A DNA stretch of 64,000 nt from Sphingobacterium composti (GCF_009829075.1 NZ_WUQZ01000015.1:1-64000), one strand, 5' to 3'; shown: positions 54,270 through 63,898, counted from the first letter of the stretch. Made by a program: numbers and translations. Notes: generated from the sequence alone by a model not told the origin.

Positions 54270-54830
54270 ATGAATATGATGAGGCAATTACAATTTTTTA
54301 TTGTTCCGATATGTTTTTTATTTATTCTAGGTTCTTGCGGAGCTAAAAGAAAATCTTCGGTAACGGGACCAAGTAAAACTACAGTAGAAAGACCATCATC
54401 TGGCAAAAGAGCTGATGTAAAGCAATATTATGCGGATCTGTTAGGCACCAATCCAAAAGAATTGAACGTTTTGCTTTATGAGTTTGTTGATGAATGGATG
54501 GGAAGTCCGCATCGGATGGGGGGGCAGACCAAATCAGGTATAGATTGTTCAGGTTTTGTAGGGGTGATTTATCAACAGGTCTATGGTAAAAATTTGCCTC
54601 GAAGCTCGCGCGATATGGCAGATGTGATTAAAAGAAAATATGATAATCAACTGAAAGAAGGGGATTTAGTGTTCTTCTCCTTTGGTGGAAAAGTGATTGA
54701 CCATGTCGGAATTTACTTACACAATGACAAATTTGTACATGTATCTACTAAGCAAGGAGTGGTCATATCCAACTTAAAAGATCCTTGGTATTATAAATAT
54801 TTTACACGCTGCGGTACCCCACAATTATAA
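54270..54830 (+). CDS. NlpC/P60 (C40) peptidase, lipoprotein
   Basis: 186 residues. A signal peptide with lipobox LGSC (Cys23) anchors it to a membrane. The NlpC/P60 domain (about 67-185) has catalytic C93 (GIDCSGF), H145 (DHVGIYL) and a third residue likely near His157 (FVHVS). It cleaves the D-Glu-meso-DAP or related bond in peptidoglycan stems. It is probably involved in cell-wall remodelling or turnover. Confidence 0.92.
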   Translation: MNMMRQLQFFIVPICFLFILGSCGAKRKSSVTGPSKTTVERPSSGKRADVKQYYADLLGTNPKELNVLLYEFVDEWMGSPHRMGGQTKSGIDCSGFVGVIYQQVYGKNLPRSSRDMADVIKRKYDNQLKEGDLVFFSFGGKVIDHVGIYLHNDKFVHVSTKQGVVISNLKDPWYYKYFTRCGTPQL

Positions 54831-54909
54831 TATCCGTTTGTAGAAGTAATACAAATGTCAATTGTAAGCACTTAATCTGCGAATACATCAATAGTGAAGA
54901 CAATTTGTG

Positions 54910-54917
54910 TATTTTTG
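54910..54917 (+). promoter_or_regulatory. -7 element of the 54940 gene
   Basis: TATTTTTG fits TAnnTTTG and lies 22 bp upstream of the ATG. No TTTG at the proper distance is seen. Confidence 0.4.
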
Positions 54918-54939
54918 CGAGCATATTATAATTAATGTC

Positions 54940-55440
54940 ATGACTAGTAAATCAAAAAGAATCTTTTTAGCCATTTGTATTATTGTTCCATTTTTTATCT
55001 ATTGTTGGGTTTATTACTCTTCGATGGTAAAAAATGCACCTTATCGATTTGCAGATTTCGAATCTATCGAATTGACTTATGGTACGCCAGGTGAAATGTT
55101 GAATAAATATGATTCTAAAACTGCTATTTATCAATTTTTGACAAAGGATGATAAAGTACTGGAAGATACAGTGAAATTTAGAAAGGATGATTTATTGTAT
55201 TTGCATCGTAAGGCGATGGAATTAGGTTTTTGGAATGTGGATGACGATATGACTACTCCAAGAGCAAATGCGGAAGAAGGTAAAAATGTTCCTCGTTATA
55301 TTTTAAAATATACATATAAAGAAAAGTCTAAGGAAGTTGTTTTAGATGCGGATTATGCTGGAACTCAAAAAATGAAAGACGCGGCAAAATCAACTATAGA
55401 TGCGGTAATCACGATGATCGCAGAAGCACAAGCAAGATAA
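54940..55440 (+). CDS. Hypothetical membrane-anchored protein
   Basis: 166 residues starting at ATG 54940; the longer frame from 54907 would add 11 residues without a sensible signal and would span the promoter. One membrane helix (about 8-28, FLAICIIVPFFIYCWVYYSS) is followed by an extracytoplasmic domain rich in Asp/Lys/Tyr with the segment FADFESIELTYGTPGEMLNKYD. I do not recognise a family. It ends at a terminator shared with the convergent nucleoside transporter gene. Confidence 0.72.
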   Translation: MTSKSKRIFLAICIIVPFFIYCWVYYSSMVKNAPYRFADFESIELTYGTPGEMLNKYDSKTAIYQFLTKDDKVLEDTVKFRKDDLLYLHRKAMELGFWNVDDDMTTPRANAEEGKNVPRYILKYTYKEKSKEVVLDADYAGTQKMKDAAKSTIDAVITMIAEAQAR

Positions 55441-55470
55441 TTTTAAATAAGGAAATTTTAATATAATATA

Positions 55471-55498
55471 AAAGGGGAAATCAGTTGATTTCCCCTTT
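55471..55498. terminator. Bidirectional terminator
   Basis: The arms AAAGGGGAAAT and ATTTCCCCTTT form an 11-bp stem with a 6-base loop between convergent genes. Confidence 0.8.
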
Positions 55499-55503
55499 CG
55501 CGT

Positions 55504-56880
55504 TTAATGCGTTATATTATCCACTTCTTGTGGATTGTGTTTGTGTTTGAATAGTATTGCAAAAGCTATTACTATCAATAATGTATAACCAGCAAAAGCA
55601 AGCCAGATATTATGCCAATCTTTCAAATAAAGAACTTCACTGAAAAAACCATTTTCGATTGATATACCTTTGCTGCTAATGAATTCTAAGAACTTATAAT
55701 TGTCAACTGTAGTTTCTAATCGGGTAGCTAGATCATTCACATTGTTAAATCCTTGTGTGAAATATTTATCAATCAGCCAGCCCGAAGCTACCGAACCAAA
55801 TACCGCGCCGAAACCGTTGGTCATCATCATAAACAAACCTTGAGCTGATGATCTGATTTTCGAATCCGTAGAACTTTCGACAAATAATGAACCTGATATA
55901 TTGAAGAAATCAAATGCTAATCCATAGACGATACAAGATAAAATAATCATCCACAATCCATCAGATGGGTTGCCAAAGGCGAATAGTCCAAAACGAAGCA
56001 CCCAAGCAATCATCGCAAATAACATTACATTACGTATACCAAATCTCTTCAAAAAGAATGGGATAGCTAAGATGAATAATGTTTCAGAGATTTGAGAGAT
56101 AGACATGATTATGGTTGAGCCTTCAACGACAAGCGAGCTTGCATATTTCGGATAGAAAGCAAACTCACTCAAAAATACATCTCCGTAGGCATTAGTCAAT
56201 TGCAAAGCTGCTCCCAAAAACATGGAAAAAATAAAGAATAAGGCCATTTTGTAATTAGCGAACAACTTGAATGCTTCCAAACCCAACAATTCAGTCCATT
56301 TAGAATTCTCTTTGATCAATCGTTGTGGTGGACATTTAGGAATCATAAAAATGGAATATAAAGCAAGGGTGATTGATCCAGCTGCTGCGATATAAAACTG
56401 TAATTCTGTTGCTTTATTACCTGAAAGGTTCGTTATCCACATCGCTGCTATAAACCCAACAGTTCCCCACACGCGGATAGGAGGAAAAGCTTTAATCAAA
56501 TCATATTTTGCCGATGTCAATGAACTATAAGCTATCGAATTGGACAAAGCTAGCGTGGGCATATAACAACACATTGCTGCAAGAATTACGGTAAAGAAAG
56601 TGTTTGGGTTATCTACTTGGGCGAGGTAAATCAAACATATGGCGTAAAGAAAATGCAATAGCGAATATAATTTTTCCGCATTGACCCATCGGTCAGCTAT
56701 TATTCCAATTAGCGTCGGCATAAAAAGTGAAGCGATTCCCATTGTCGCGAATATTGCTCCAAATTGAGTTCCATCCCAATTTTTTGTGCCGAACCAGTAG
56801 TTAGCTATTGTAATTAACCACGCTCCCCATACAAAGAACTGCAGGAAGTTCATAATGGTGAGTCTTAATTTGATAGACAT
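55504..56880 (-). CDS. Nucleoside permease, MFS (NupG-like)
   Basis: 458 residues with twelve predicted helices. SIKLRLTIMNFLQFFVWGAWLITIANYWF opens as in NupG/XapB-type nucleoside:H+ symporters, and FATMGIASLFMPTLIGIIADRWV and FAFDFFNISGSLFVE-like segments are characteristic. It should import nucleosides by proton symport. The nuclease gene lies 9 bp upstream on the same strand, so both are probably co-transcribed. Confidence 0.88.
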   Translation of the reverse strand: MSIKLRLTIMNFLQFFVWGAWLITIANYWFGTKNWDGTQFGAIFATMGIASLFMPTLIGIIADRWVNAEKLYSLLHFLYAICLIYLAQVDNPNTFFTVILAAMCCYMPTLALSNSIAYSSLTSAKYDLIKAFPPIRVWGTVGFIAAMWITNLSGNKATELQFYIAAAGSITLALYSIFMIPKCPPQRLIKENSKWTELLGLEAFKLFANYKMALFFIFSMFLGAALQLTNAYGDVFLSEFAFYPKYASSLVVEGSTIIMSISQISETLFILAIPFFLKRFGIRNVMLFAMIAWVLRFGLFAFGNPSDGLWMIILSCIVYGLAFDFFNISGSLFVESSTDSKIRSSAQGLFMMMTNGFGAVFGSVASGWLIDKYFTQGFNNVNDLATRLETTVDNYKFLEFISSKGISIENGFFSEVLYLKDWHNIWLAFAGYTLLIVIAFAILFKHKHNPQEVDNITH

Positions 56881-56889
56881 AATATTATT

Positions 56890-57519
56890 TTATGATTTTC
56901 TTTTTTCCATTTCGTCACGAATTTTAGCCGCAACTTCGTATTGCTCGTTGGCAATTGCTTTTTCAAGTGTTTTTTCAAGTTGTTCCATCGTCAGCGAGGC
57001 GTATGGAGATACCTCTTTTGGCTGTTGGAATTCTTGTTTTGAAGGAGTAGGAGTAACTTTGTCTGAAGTGCTAGCAGAACTCATGTTTTCTAAAAAAGCG
57101 AAGTCATTACTTTCTATGACAATACCTGCAGCAGACATGATGAAATCGTATGTGTATATAGGACATTCAAATCGAACTGCTAGTGCTACTGCATCCGAGG
57201 TGCGGGCATCAATTTCATGAGTTTGACTACCTAAGCTACAAATTAATTTGGCGAAGAAAATTCCATCGACAAGATTATAAATCAACACCTCATCAATAGT
57301 AATTTCAAAAGTATCGGCAAAAGATTTGAAAAGGTCATGAGTCAGCGGACGACTAGGTGTCATCTTTTCGATTTCGACTGCAATTGCCTGTGCTTCGAAG
57401 CTACCAATGATAATGGGAAGACGTCTATTGCCGTTAATCTCGCCCAAGACAAGTGCGTATGCTCCCGATTGTGTCTGGCTGTATGACAAGCCTACGATAT
57501 CTAACTTAAGTTTCTTCAT
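56890..57519 (-). CDS. Bifunctional nuclease family protein with UVR motif
   Basis: 209 residues. The first 130 form a BFN/DUF151 domain (KLDIVGLSYSQTQSGAYALVLGE, LPIIIGSFEAQAIAVEIE and RPLTHDLFKSF). A variable linker (about 136-168) leads to a UVR motif (about 175-205, LEKTLEKAIANEQYEVAAKIRDEM) like the one joining UvrB and UvrC. Family members have DNase/RNase activity in plants and are of unknown role in bacteria. It is upstream of the nucleoside permease gene with a 9-bp spacer; a role in nucleic acid salvage is possible but unproven. Confidence 0.92.
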   Translation of the reverse strand: MKKLKLDIVGLSYSQTQSGAYALVLGEINGNRRLPIIIGSFEAQAIAVEIEKMTPSRPLTHDLFKSFADTFEITIDEVLIYNLVDGIFFAKLICSLGSQTHEIDARTSDAVALAVRFECPIYTYDFIMSAAGIVIESNDFAFLENMSSASTSDKVTPTPSKQEFQQPKEVSPYASLTMEQLEKTLEKAIANEQYEVAAKIRDEMEKRKS

Positions 57520-57563
57520 CCGAACGCCTTCAATGATACAAAGATGTGAATATTAATGTCAAA

Positions 57564-57600
57564 AAAAAAGTAGTACGTATGTTTTTTGTACGTACTACCT
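57564..57600 (-). terminator. Terminator of etfA
   Basis: The 10-bp stem GTAGTACGTA / TACGTACTAC has a 9-base loop and is followed by nine T in the minus direction. Confidence 0.87.
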
Positions 57601-57621
57601 TAATTATAGATATGATTTTGT

Positions 57622-58596
57622 TTAGTTCGCTTTATATGATTTTAACGCTTCTATCAATTTTGGAACTACAACGAAAGCGTCACCTACAATTCCATAATCT
57701 GCAACTTTGAAAAATGGTGCTTCAGGATCTTTGTTTATCACGACAATTGTCTTCGATGAGCTGACTCCTGCCAGGTGCTGAATAGCTCCAGAAATACCAA
57801 TAGCGATATATAAATTTGGACTTACGACAATACCTGTTTGTCCGACGTGCTCCGAATGTGGACGCCAACCTGCGTCTGATACGGGCTTAGAACAAGCAGT
57901 CGCAGCACCCAAAACTTCTGCTAGTTCTTCTATCATAGCCCAATTTTCGGGCCCTTTCATACCGCGACCTCCGGACACCACGATTTCTGCTTCGGGTAAT
58001 GATATTTTATCTGTAGCTCGAACAATGTCTTTTACAATAGTACCAAAATCTGAAGATTCTGTTGGCGCATTGAAATTTTCTATACTTGCAGTTCCGCCAA
58101 TTTCTTTTACACCATATCCATTTGGATTGATAGTAATTACTTTGATTGCTGAATCAACACTTACAGATGCAATTGCCTTATTAGAAAAGGCAGTTTTTTG
58201 CACTTCGAATGTTTCACCATTGATTGTAGGTAATGAGGTAGCTCCAGAAACTAATCCTGCTGACAATTTTGTCGCAATCCGTGGCGCTAGTCCTTTTACA
58301 CTAAACGTATTGGATAATACGACCACAGTAGCTTGATGTTGTTTGGCAGCAGCGGCGATTATAGCTGCGTAAGCTTGATTTACAAAAGTTTTTAAATTAT
58401 CATTTGATACATGCAATACTTTTGAGATGCCATAATTGCCCAATTTTGTCAATTCATCTGTTGCAATATCTCCAATTGCTATTGCTATCACATCGGTTCC
58501 TAATTGTGTTGCAATATCTTTTCCATAGGTTGCTACTTCAAAAGCTGACTTTTTAAATTGACCTTCTGTATTTTCTATATATACTAAAACTGACAT
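57622..58596 (-). CDS. etfA: Electron transfer flavoprotein subunit alpha
   Basis: 324 residues. The C-terminal FAD domain shows VSGGRGMKGPENWAMIEELAEVLGAA, CSKPVSDAGWRPHSEHVGQTGIVV and AIGISGAIQHLAGVSSSKTIVVINKDPEAPFF, all conserved in EtfA. The N-terminal adenine-nucleotide-alpha-hydrolase-like domain is present. With EtfB it takes electrons from acyl-CoA dehydrogenases and passes them to ETF-quinone oxidoreductase. etfB lies 21 bp upstream in the same operon. Confidence 0.96.
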   Translation of the reverse strand: MSVLVYIENTEGQFKKSAFEVATYGKDIATQLGTDVIAIAIGDIATDELTKLGNYGISKVLHVSNDNLKTFVNQAYAAIIAAAAKQHQATVVVLSNTFSVKGLAPRIATKLSAGLVSGATSLPTINGETFEVQKTAFSNKAIASVSVDSAIKVITINPNGYGVKEIGGTASIENFNAPTESSDFGTIVKDIVRATDKISLPEAEIVVSGGRGMKGPENWAMIEELAEVLGAATACSKPVSDAGWRPHSEHVGQTGIVVSPNLYIAIGISGAIQHLAGVSSSKTIVVINKDPEAPFFKVADYGIVGDAFVVVPKLIEALKSYKAN

Positions 58597-58617
58597 AATA
58601 CTTTCCTTTAATCTAGA

Positions 58618-59358
58618 TTAGATGACTTTAGCTTCACTATGTAATAAATTAACGAGTTCGTTGATGTTGTTTTCATCAATCAATTTCACATTTCCACGAG
58701 CTGCTGGTGTAGTATATTTAGTAAATTTCGTTAATGGTTTTACATCTACTGGTTCTACCACATCAAGCGGCTTTGACCTTGCAGCCATAATGCCACGCAT
58801 ATTTGGAATTTTAGGTTCAGCTACTCCCTCAGCAGTTCCTATCACAAGTGGTAGTGTAGCTGATATCACTTCTTTGCCACCTTCGATTTCACGTTCGATA
58901 TTCACTTGGTTTCCATCTATTGAAATGCTTTTTGCGATAGATACAGATGGTAAACTTAGTAATTCCGCTACCATGGCACCTACTTGAGCGCCATTATAAT
59001 CAATAGATTCGCGACCTGTTAATATCAAATCAAAACTGTTCTTTTTTGCGTAATCTGCGATCTGATTAGCTACAAACCACGCATCAGCAGGAATGGCATT
59101 GATACGTACAGCATTATCAGCACCGATTGCTAACGCTTTGCGAATTGTAGCTTCGGTCGTAGCTTCACCGACTGTTATAACGGTAACAGAGCCATTCTCC
59201 CCTCCATTTGTTAATTCTATTGCTTTTGCCAAAGCAATTTCGTCATATGGATTGATTATATATTGAATTCCTGCTGTATTGAATTCGGAATCATTATTGG
59301 TAAATGTGATTTTTGATGTCGTGTCTGGAACATTACTTATACACACTAATATTTTCAT
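58618..59358 (-). CDS. etfB: Electron transfer flavoprotein subunit beta
   Basis: 246 residues with NPYDEIALAKAIEL, AIGADNAVRIN, LTGRESIDYNGAQVGAMVAELL and the EtfB signature IEREIEGGKEVISATLPLVIG. It binds AMP and pairs with EtfA. The two genes lie in the usual order etfB-etfA. No dehydrogenase or ETF-QO gene is beside them. Confidence 0.96.
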   Translation of the reverse strand: MKILVCISNVPDTTSKITFTNNDSEFNTAGIQYIINPYDEIALAKAIELTNGGENGSVTVITVGEATTEATIRKALAIGADNAVRINAIPADAWFVANQIADYAKKNSFDLILTGRESIDYNGAQVGAMVAELLSLPSVSIAKSISIDGNQVNIEREIEGGKEVISATLPLVIGTAEGVAEPKIPNMRGIMAARSKPLDVVEPVDVKPLTKFTKYTTPAARGNVKLIDENNINELVNLLHSEAKVI

Positions 59359-59486
59359 ATTTTGTACGGTTTTAATTAATGATTATCACTTAAGTTTACT
59401 TATCAAATATAGTCAAATATTTTTTAATTATTATGTTGGCATAGTAAATTTATTTTTTGAGATCTCATATTTGTTCAACAATACTT

Positions 59487-59494
59487 TATTTTTG
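59487..59494 (+). promoter_or_regulatory. -7 element of the 59499 gene
   Basis: TATTTTTG fits TAnnTTTG and lies 4 bp before the ATG, so the transcript would be leaderless or nearly so. TTTG at 59470-59473 is 13 bp away, short of the usual spacer. Confidence 0.4.
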
Positions 59495-59498
59495 TAAA

Positions 59499-59831
59499 AT
59501 GAATCGAATCGAGCAGTTAAAAGAATTTTTGAAGGAAAGTCCACAGGATCCATTTTTGCATTATGCCTTGACAATGGAATATATGAAAGGCGATGATAAT
59601 GTCAAAATCTTAGAATCTTTTGAAAATATGTTGTCTAGATTTCCTGATTATGTAGGAACTTATTATCATTTTGGTAAGTTCTTAGAAAAATTGGATGATC
59701 ATTCAAGGGCCGAACAAATATATAAGGATGGAATACTCATTGCTAACAAAGTACGAAATCATCACGCTAAAAGTGAATTAATGGGTGCTTTAAGCCTGTT
59801 GCTTGGCATGGATGAAGATGATGATTGTTAA
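59499..59831 (+). CDS. Small TPR-like hypothetical protein
   Basis: 110 residues from ATG 59499; the frame extends upstream to a TTG at 59457 but without helix pattern. It consists of alpha-helical pairs: RIEQLKEFLKESPQDPFLHYALTME, then FENMLSRFPDYVGTYYHFGKFLE and DHSRAEQIYKDGILIANKV. The spacing is that of two to three tetratricopeptide repeats, which usually mediate protein contacts. An acidic end (MDEDDDC) closes it. It has no signal peptide. Divergent from etfB, convergent relation to none; the next gene is in the same direction after 61 bp. Confidence 0.8.
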   Translation: MNRIEQLKEFLKESPQDPFLHYALTMEYMKGDDNVKILESFENMLSRFPDYVGTYYHFGKFLEKLDDHSRAEQIYKDGILIANKVRNHHAKSELMGALSLLLGMDEDDDC

Positions 59832-59892
59832 ATTTTAAGAAAAAAAATTAACATCCAATGTTTTGGTATTCTTTTTGAATATAAAAAATACT

Positions 59893-60309
59893 ATGCGTTG
59901 GTCTTTATACATATCATTAATCATAATATCAGCATTCGCAATATTTAGTTGTGTAAATAATCAAAAGACTGTAGTCGGGAAGGAGAATAGTGTAAATATG
60001 GAAAGTCTATCCGCAAATTTGGCTGGTATTTATAGTGGTAATTTACCTTGTGTCGATTGTGATGCAATTAGTACCGTATTAGAACTTCATAACGACAAAT
60101 CATATGTTTTGCGTTATAGCTATGAAGGTAAATCCAGCGACCAATTTGTGAAAGAAGGTTCTTGGTCTATTGATAGGAATGTCTTGAGTTTAGAAGGTGT
60201 CGATTATAAATACAAAATTAATAATGAAAATTTAGTACAACTAGATTTGACAGGAAATGATATTAAAGGTGATCTGGCTGAGAAATATCAATTAGAAAGA
60301 ATAAATTAA
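59893..60309 (+). CDS. NlpE-like copper-stress lipoprotein
   Basis: 138 residues. Signal peptide with lipobox (IFSC, Cys20) from ATG 59893; the frame opens further upstream at 59863 without a signal. The NlpE N-terminal domain pattern is clear: AGIYSGNLPCVDCDAISTVLELHND with C53-x2-C56. In Escherichia coli NlpE takes part in surface sensing and copper response through the CXXC. Here only the N-terminal domain exists, as is usual in Bacteroidota. Whether it signals is unknown. Confidence 0.85.
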   Translation: MRWSLYISLIIISAFAIFSCVNNQKTVVGKENSVNMESLSANLAGIYSGNLPCVDCDAISTVLELHNDKSYVLRYSYEGKSSDQFVKEGSWSIDRNVLSLEGVDYKYKINNENLVQLDLTGNDIKGDLAEKYQLERIN

Positions 60310-60337
60310 AAAATGCGGTTTTTAAACCGCATTTTTT
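60308..60337. terminator. Bidirectional terminator
   Basis: The arms AAAAAATGCGGTTT and ACCGCATTTTTT form a stem of at least 12 bp with a short loop between the NlpE-like gene and the convergent cysteine desulfurase gene. Confidence 0.88.
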
Positions 60338-60344
60338 ATGTCTT

Positions 60345-61478
60345 TTAATTATGTTCACAAATCTCTTTTAGTTTTGCGACTACTTTATCAATTTCTTCTT
60401 TCGTGTTTTGTTTGCTAAAAGAAAATCGTACAGAAGGTCTGTCCGAATCCGTATTTATACTTCTCAATACATGTGAGCCGATTTCAGAACCAGAGCTACA
60501 AGCACTACCGCCAGAAGCAGATATACCTGCTATATCCAGATTAAATAAAAGCATATCACTCATGTCTGTACATGGTAAAGAAACATTCAGTACAGTATAC
60601 AAAGATTGTGTAGGTTCTATATTACCATTAAACTCAACAGAAGGAATCGCTTTTCTCAGTTCCTCAATCATATAACTTTTCAATCCTTGGATGTAACTTT
60701 GGTGCTCTTCCATATCACGGTATGCGATTTCTAATGCTTTCGCAAGGCCAACAATACCATAGACATTTTCAGTACCACCACGCATATTGCGTTCTTGTGC
60801 ACCTCCAAATATTAATGGTCTAATTTTGTTATTCGCGTTAATATATAAAAAACCAACTCCTTTTGGGCCGTGAAACTTATGTCCAGCACCAGTTATGAAG
60901 TCAATCTTTAATTCAGATAAATTGTGTGGGTAGTGTCCCATTGTCTGCACAGTATCCGAATGGAATATTGCATTATATTGTTGACAAAGTTCTGAAACTC
61001 TTTTTATGTCAGTCAAATTTCCAATTTCATTATTTGCATGCATCAACGATACCAAAGAACGTGGATTTTTAGCTAATAACTCTTCTAACTGAACAAGGTC
61101 AACATTTCCTCCCTTATCCACTTGTAATAAATCCAAATGAATCTTCCCATTTTTGGCTAATTCTTCCAATGTGTGTAATACAGCATGGTGCTCTAATGGA
61201 GAAGTGATAGCCTGTGTAATTCCATAAGCTTCTATAGAACGAACAATAGCCATATTATCTGCTTCTGTTCCCCCTGAAGTGAAAAATATTTCTGCCGGTG
61301 AGGCATGCAAAAGATTTGCAATAGTTTTTCTCGCTTTTTCTACAATAGTTTTCGCTTGACGACCGTGCGAATGAATAGAGGAAGGGTTTCCGAATTCATT
61401 TTGCATAGTTGCTACCATTACATCAATTACTTCTGAATCTAAAGGTGTGGTAGCTGCGTTATCTAAATAAATGTGCAT
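60345..61478 (-). CDS. Cysteine desulfurase (NifS/IscS family)
   Basis: 377 residues of a PLP enzyme that takes sulfur from cysteine to a persulfide for Fe-S clusters or tRNA thiolation. IYLDNAATTPLD, GNPSSIHSHGRQAK, FTSGGTEADNMAI, HANNEIGNL, the PLP lysine in GAGHKFHGPKG and the catalytic Cys in GGSACSSGS are in place. No iscU or sufE is adjacent, so whether it serves Fe-S clusters or tRNA cannot be said. Alternative name iscS-like. Confidence 0.94.
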   Translation of the reverse strand: MHIYLDNAATTPLDSEVIDVMVATMQNEFGNPSSIHSHGRQAKTIVEKARKTIANLLHASPAEIFFTSGGTEADNMAIVRSIEAYGITQAITSPLEHHAVLHTLEELAKNGKIHLDLLQVDKGGNVDLVQLEELLAKNPRSLVSLMHANNEIGNLTDIKRVSELCQQYNAIFHSDTVQTMGHYPHNLSELKIDFITGAGHKFHGPKGVGFLYINANNKIRPLIFGGAQERNMRGGTENVYGIVGLAKALEIAYRDMEEHQSYIQGLKSYMIEELRKAIPSVEFNGNIEPTQSLYTVLNVSLPCTDMSDMLLFNLDIAGISASGGSACSSGSEIGSHVLRSINTDSDRPSVRFSFSKQNTKEEIDKVVAKLKEICEHN

Positions 61479-61513
61479 CTTGCAAAATTAGGTATTTGTG
61501 AAATGTTTTCGAA

Positions 61514-63124
61514 TTATTTTCTGTATTTCGAAATAATTAACAGGAGAATTGACAATAAGCTGCCCAATAATCCAAAATATACAATCAAATCTCCATTTTT
61601 AGTATAAAACGTGGTTTGATCGTTCAAGTTAATTTCTTGTGTTAATGCCGCTGGTACCCACCATGATGTGTTTTGGATAATATCGCCTTTTTGATTTATA
61701 AAACCTGAAATTCCAGTGTTAGCAGAACGGGCTACCCAACGTCTATTTTCTATAGCACGCAATTTTGCATAGGCCATATGTTGGTCCTTTCCGGATGTAT
61801 TTTTCCACCATCCGTCGTTGGTCATCACGGCAATAAATTGCGCTCCTTTCTGTACATATTCTGCGACATAATCACCCCAGATGGATTCATAACAAATAGT
61901 TGGAGCTGCGCCAATACCACTTTGAGAATATAAAACTTTTGGTTCAGCGTCTTTACCATATCCGCCCGTAGTACCGCCAAAATGCTCAAACAACGGCGTC
62001 ATAAATGCTAAGAAATCACCAAATGGCAATTGCTCAACACCTGGAACTAATTTTGATTTATGGTAATATTGTAAGATACTAGAGCCATCTATTAATGTCG
62101 AACCGTTAAAGCTATCAACATAACTCGCGCCAAATGGACGTGCAGTATTCGTTTGTTTATCTTGGTAAATTCTGTAACTCTCAATTCCTGACAATACATT
62201 TCCATTGTGATATTGCCCTAGAAAATCTACAATTCGAGTATAAGAAGGATATTGTCTAAAGTCCTCTTCATTAATTCCTCCGCGTTCGGAAATAGCCGTT
62301 TCTGGCCAAATGAAAAACTCGGTATTGGGTTTCGCAACACTTTTGGAAAGTTTGATTAAATTCTCTAATTGCTCCGAAGGAGAAATCGAGCCAAATTTCT
62401 GATAAGGGTCTATATTCGGCTGTACGACCACTATTTCGGAAGGATTAATAGGTTCTTCGTAAGTGTTGTATTGAATAACAGAAATTATAATAGGTAGCGT
62501 AAATGTAGCTATTCCTAATGATAGAATAATTTTCTGCGAATAGGCTTGGACTTTGTGTTTGTACTGCCAATAGAATAGAAAAGCTAAAATATTAACTACC
62601 CAAATCCATAATGTACCACCATAAACTCCCGTTACGCTATACCATTGAATGATTTGATGGAAATTGGCAAAACCATTTCCTAAGGTCATCCACGGGAATG
62701 CCAAATCCCAAGTTTGGTGTAAATATTCATAACCAATCCACAGTGATACTAAACCTACAAATGAGATAATGACAGATTGCTTTTTACGAAGTTCATAATA
62801 TATGCGTAAGACTGTCGCCATTAATAACGGGGCAAGTCCAAATGGAATTAAGGATATCAAAAGCGATACCCAAGTGGGTAATACCGCATTCAAGGAATTA
62901 AAAACCCAATAAATGGATGCTGTATTCCATACAAATCCGGTTAGGAAAGAAGTCCAAAATATCTTTGTTCCTTTTTTCTGATAATCGCTTCGAATAATAT
63001 TTTCAACAGCGATTAATAGAGGAACGAATCCTACCAAAAGAAGTAAACTGCTGTAAGGAATTGGGGGCCATCCTAACCAAAGAATAAAGGCACTTAAAAG
63101 TGCCAATAAATAATTTTGTTTCAC
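61514..63124 (-). CDS. lnt: Apolipoprotein N-acyltransferase
   Basis: 536 residues with about six to seven membrane helices at the N-terminus (to about 225) and a nitrilase-type catalytic domain (about 230-500). The catalytic triad is visible: Glu in FFIWPETAI, Lys in YHKSKLVPGVEQLPFG and Cys in APTICYESIWGDYV. It adds the third acyl chain to lipoproteins, after which they enter the Lol pathway (LolD is encoded at 26996). The next gene on the same strand upstream lies 6 bp away, so the two are probably co-transcribed. Confidence 0.95.
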   Translation of the reverse strand: MKQNYLLALLSAFILWLGWPPIPYSSLLLLVGFVPLLIAVENIIRSDYQKKGTKIFWTSFLTGFVWNTASIYWVFNSLNAVLPTWVSLLISLIPFGLAPLLMATVLRIYYELRKKQSVIISFVGLVSLWIGYEYLHQTWDLAFPWMTLGNGFANFHQIIQWYSVTGVYGGTLWIWVVNILAFLFYWQYKHKVQAYSQKIILSLGIATFTLPIIISVIQYNTYEEPINPSEIVVVQPNIDPYQKFGSISPSEQLENLIKLSKSVAKPNTEFFIWPETAISERGGINEEDFRQYPSYTRIVDFLGQYHNGNVLSGIESYRIYQDKQTNTARPFGASYVDSFNGSTLIDGSSILQYYHKSKLVPGVEQLPFGDFLAFMTPLFEHFGGTTGGYGKDAEPKVLYSQSGIGAAPTICYESIWGDYVAEYVQKGAQFIAVMTNDGWWKNTSGKDQHMAYAKLRAIENRRWVARSANTGISGFINQKGDIIQNTSWWVPAALTQEINLNDQTTFYTKNGDLIVYFGLLGSLLSILLLIISKYRK

Positions 63125-63130
63125 GTGATA

Positions 63131-63898
63131 TTATAATTGTGATAAAATTTCTGCTTTTTTATTGTCGTATTCCGCTTGAGAAATCAGCTGTTTATCATAG
63201 AGATTTTTCAGTTTCTTCAATTTCAATGTCAATTCATCTTCTACCTCATCTACAACAGGTGTTGGGGGGATTGGAGTCGGTGTTGGTGGTTGATGTTGTG
63301 GAGCCACTGGAACAACTGGAGCGACATACGTATGGTCTTGCTGAACAAAATTTTGCTCTTCGATTTCTTCCTCTTGTATTTCTTCAATTATAGGAGTTGG
63401 AATAGATTGAGCACGCTCACCATACATTTCATTGATGGTTGTTGTTGGCTTTGCGAATGTAGGTTTTACCTCTTCCGCGATAGGTTTTGTCTCTACCTTT
63501 GACGGATTTGATTTTATTTCCTCCAACACTTCTTTTATCAGTTGATACAACCTGCGTGCTTGTGTTTTTGGAATATAATCTATACTTAGGTTTTCACCGG
63601 TAAAAGGTATAACAGTAACTTTGGAGCCGAAAATCTCTTCTTTGAAAGCGATATCTTTGATGTCTTTCCAATCGAATATTTCGAAATTCGTTGCTAAACC
63701 TAATTTGGTAAATTCACACAAAAAAATACGTTTATTACTAATCGCAATACTATCGGGTAATAATGTGACAGCAGGTTTTTTTTGCAATGCAATATAACTC
63801 ACGATTTCGTCTTGATTCAACATTGTCGAAATCTTCGCATAAATTTTCTCGATTACTTTCGGGTCTTGACCGTCTTGTACAAATTTATCTAAGCTCAT
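63131..63898 (-). CDS. PH-like / SHOCT domain protein
   Basis: 255 residues without signal or membrane segment. The N-terminal 130 residues (DKFVQDGQDPKVIEKIYAK, IAISNKRIFLCEF, FDWKDIKDIAFKEEIFGSKVTV) read as a PH-like / bacterial PH_3-type beta sandwich. A Pro/Thr/Glu-rich linker (about 140-220) with repeated PxPxPP follows, and a SHOCT motif (about 222-255, LKKLKNLYDKQLISQAEYDNKKAEILSQL) closes it. Such short C-terminal motifs mediate oligomerisation. The gene lies 6 bp upstream of lnt in the same direction. Confidence 0.83.
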   Translation of the reverse strand: MSLDKFVQDGQDPKVIEKIYAKISTMLNQDEIVSYIALQKKPAVTLLPDSIAISNKRIFLCEFTKLGLATNFEIFDWKDIKDIAFKEEIFGSKVTVIPFTGENLSIDYIPKTQARRLYQLIKEVLEEIKSNPSKVETKPIAEEVKPTFAKPTTTINEMYGERAQSIPTPIIEEIQEEEIEEQNFVQQDHTYVAPVVPVAPQHQPPTPTPIPPTPVVDEVEDELTLKLKKLKNLYDKQLISQAEYDNKKAEILSQL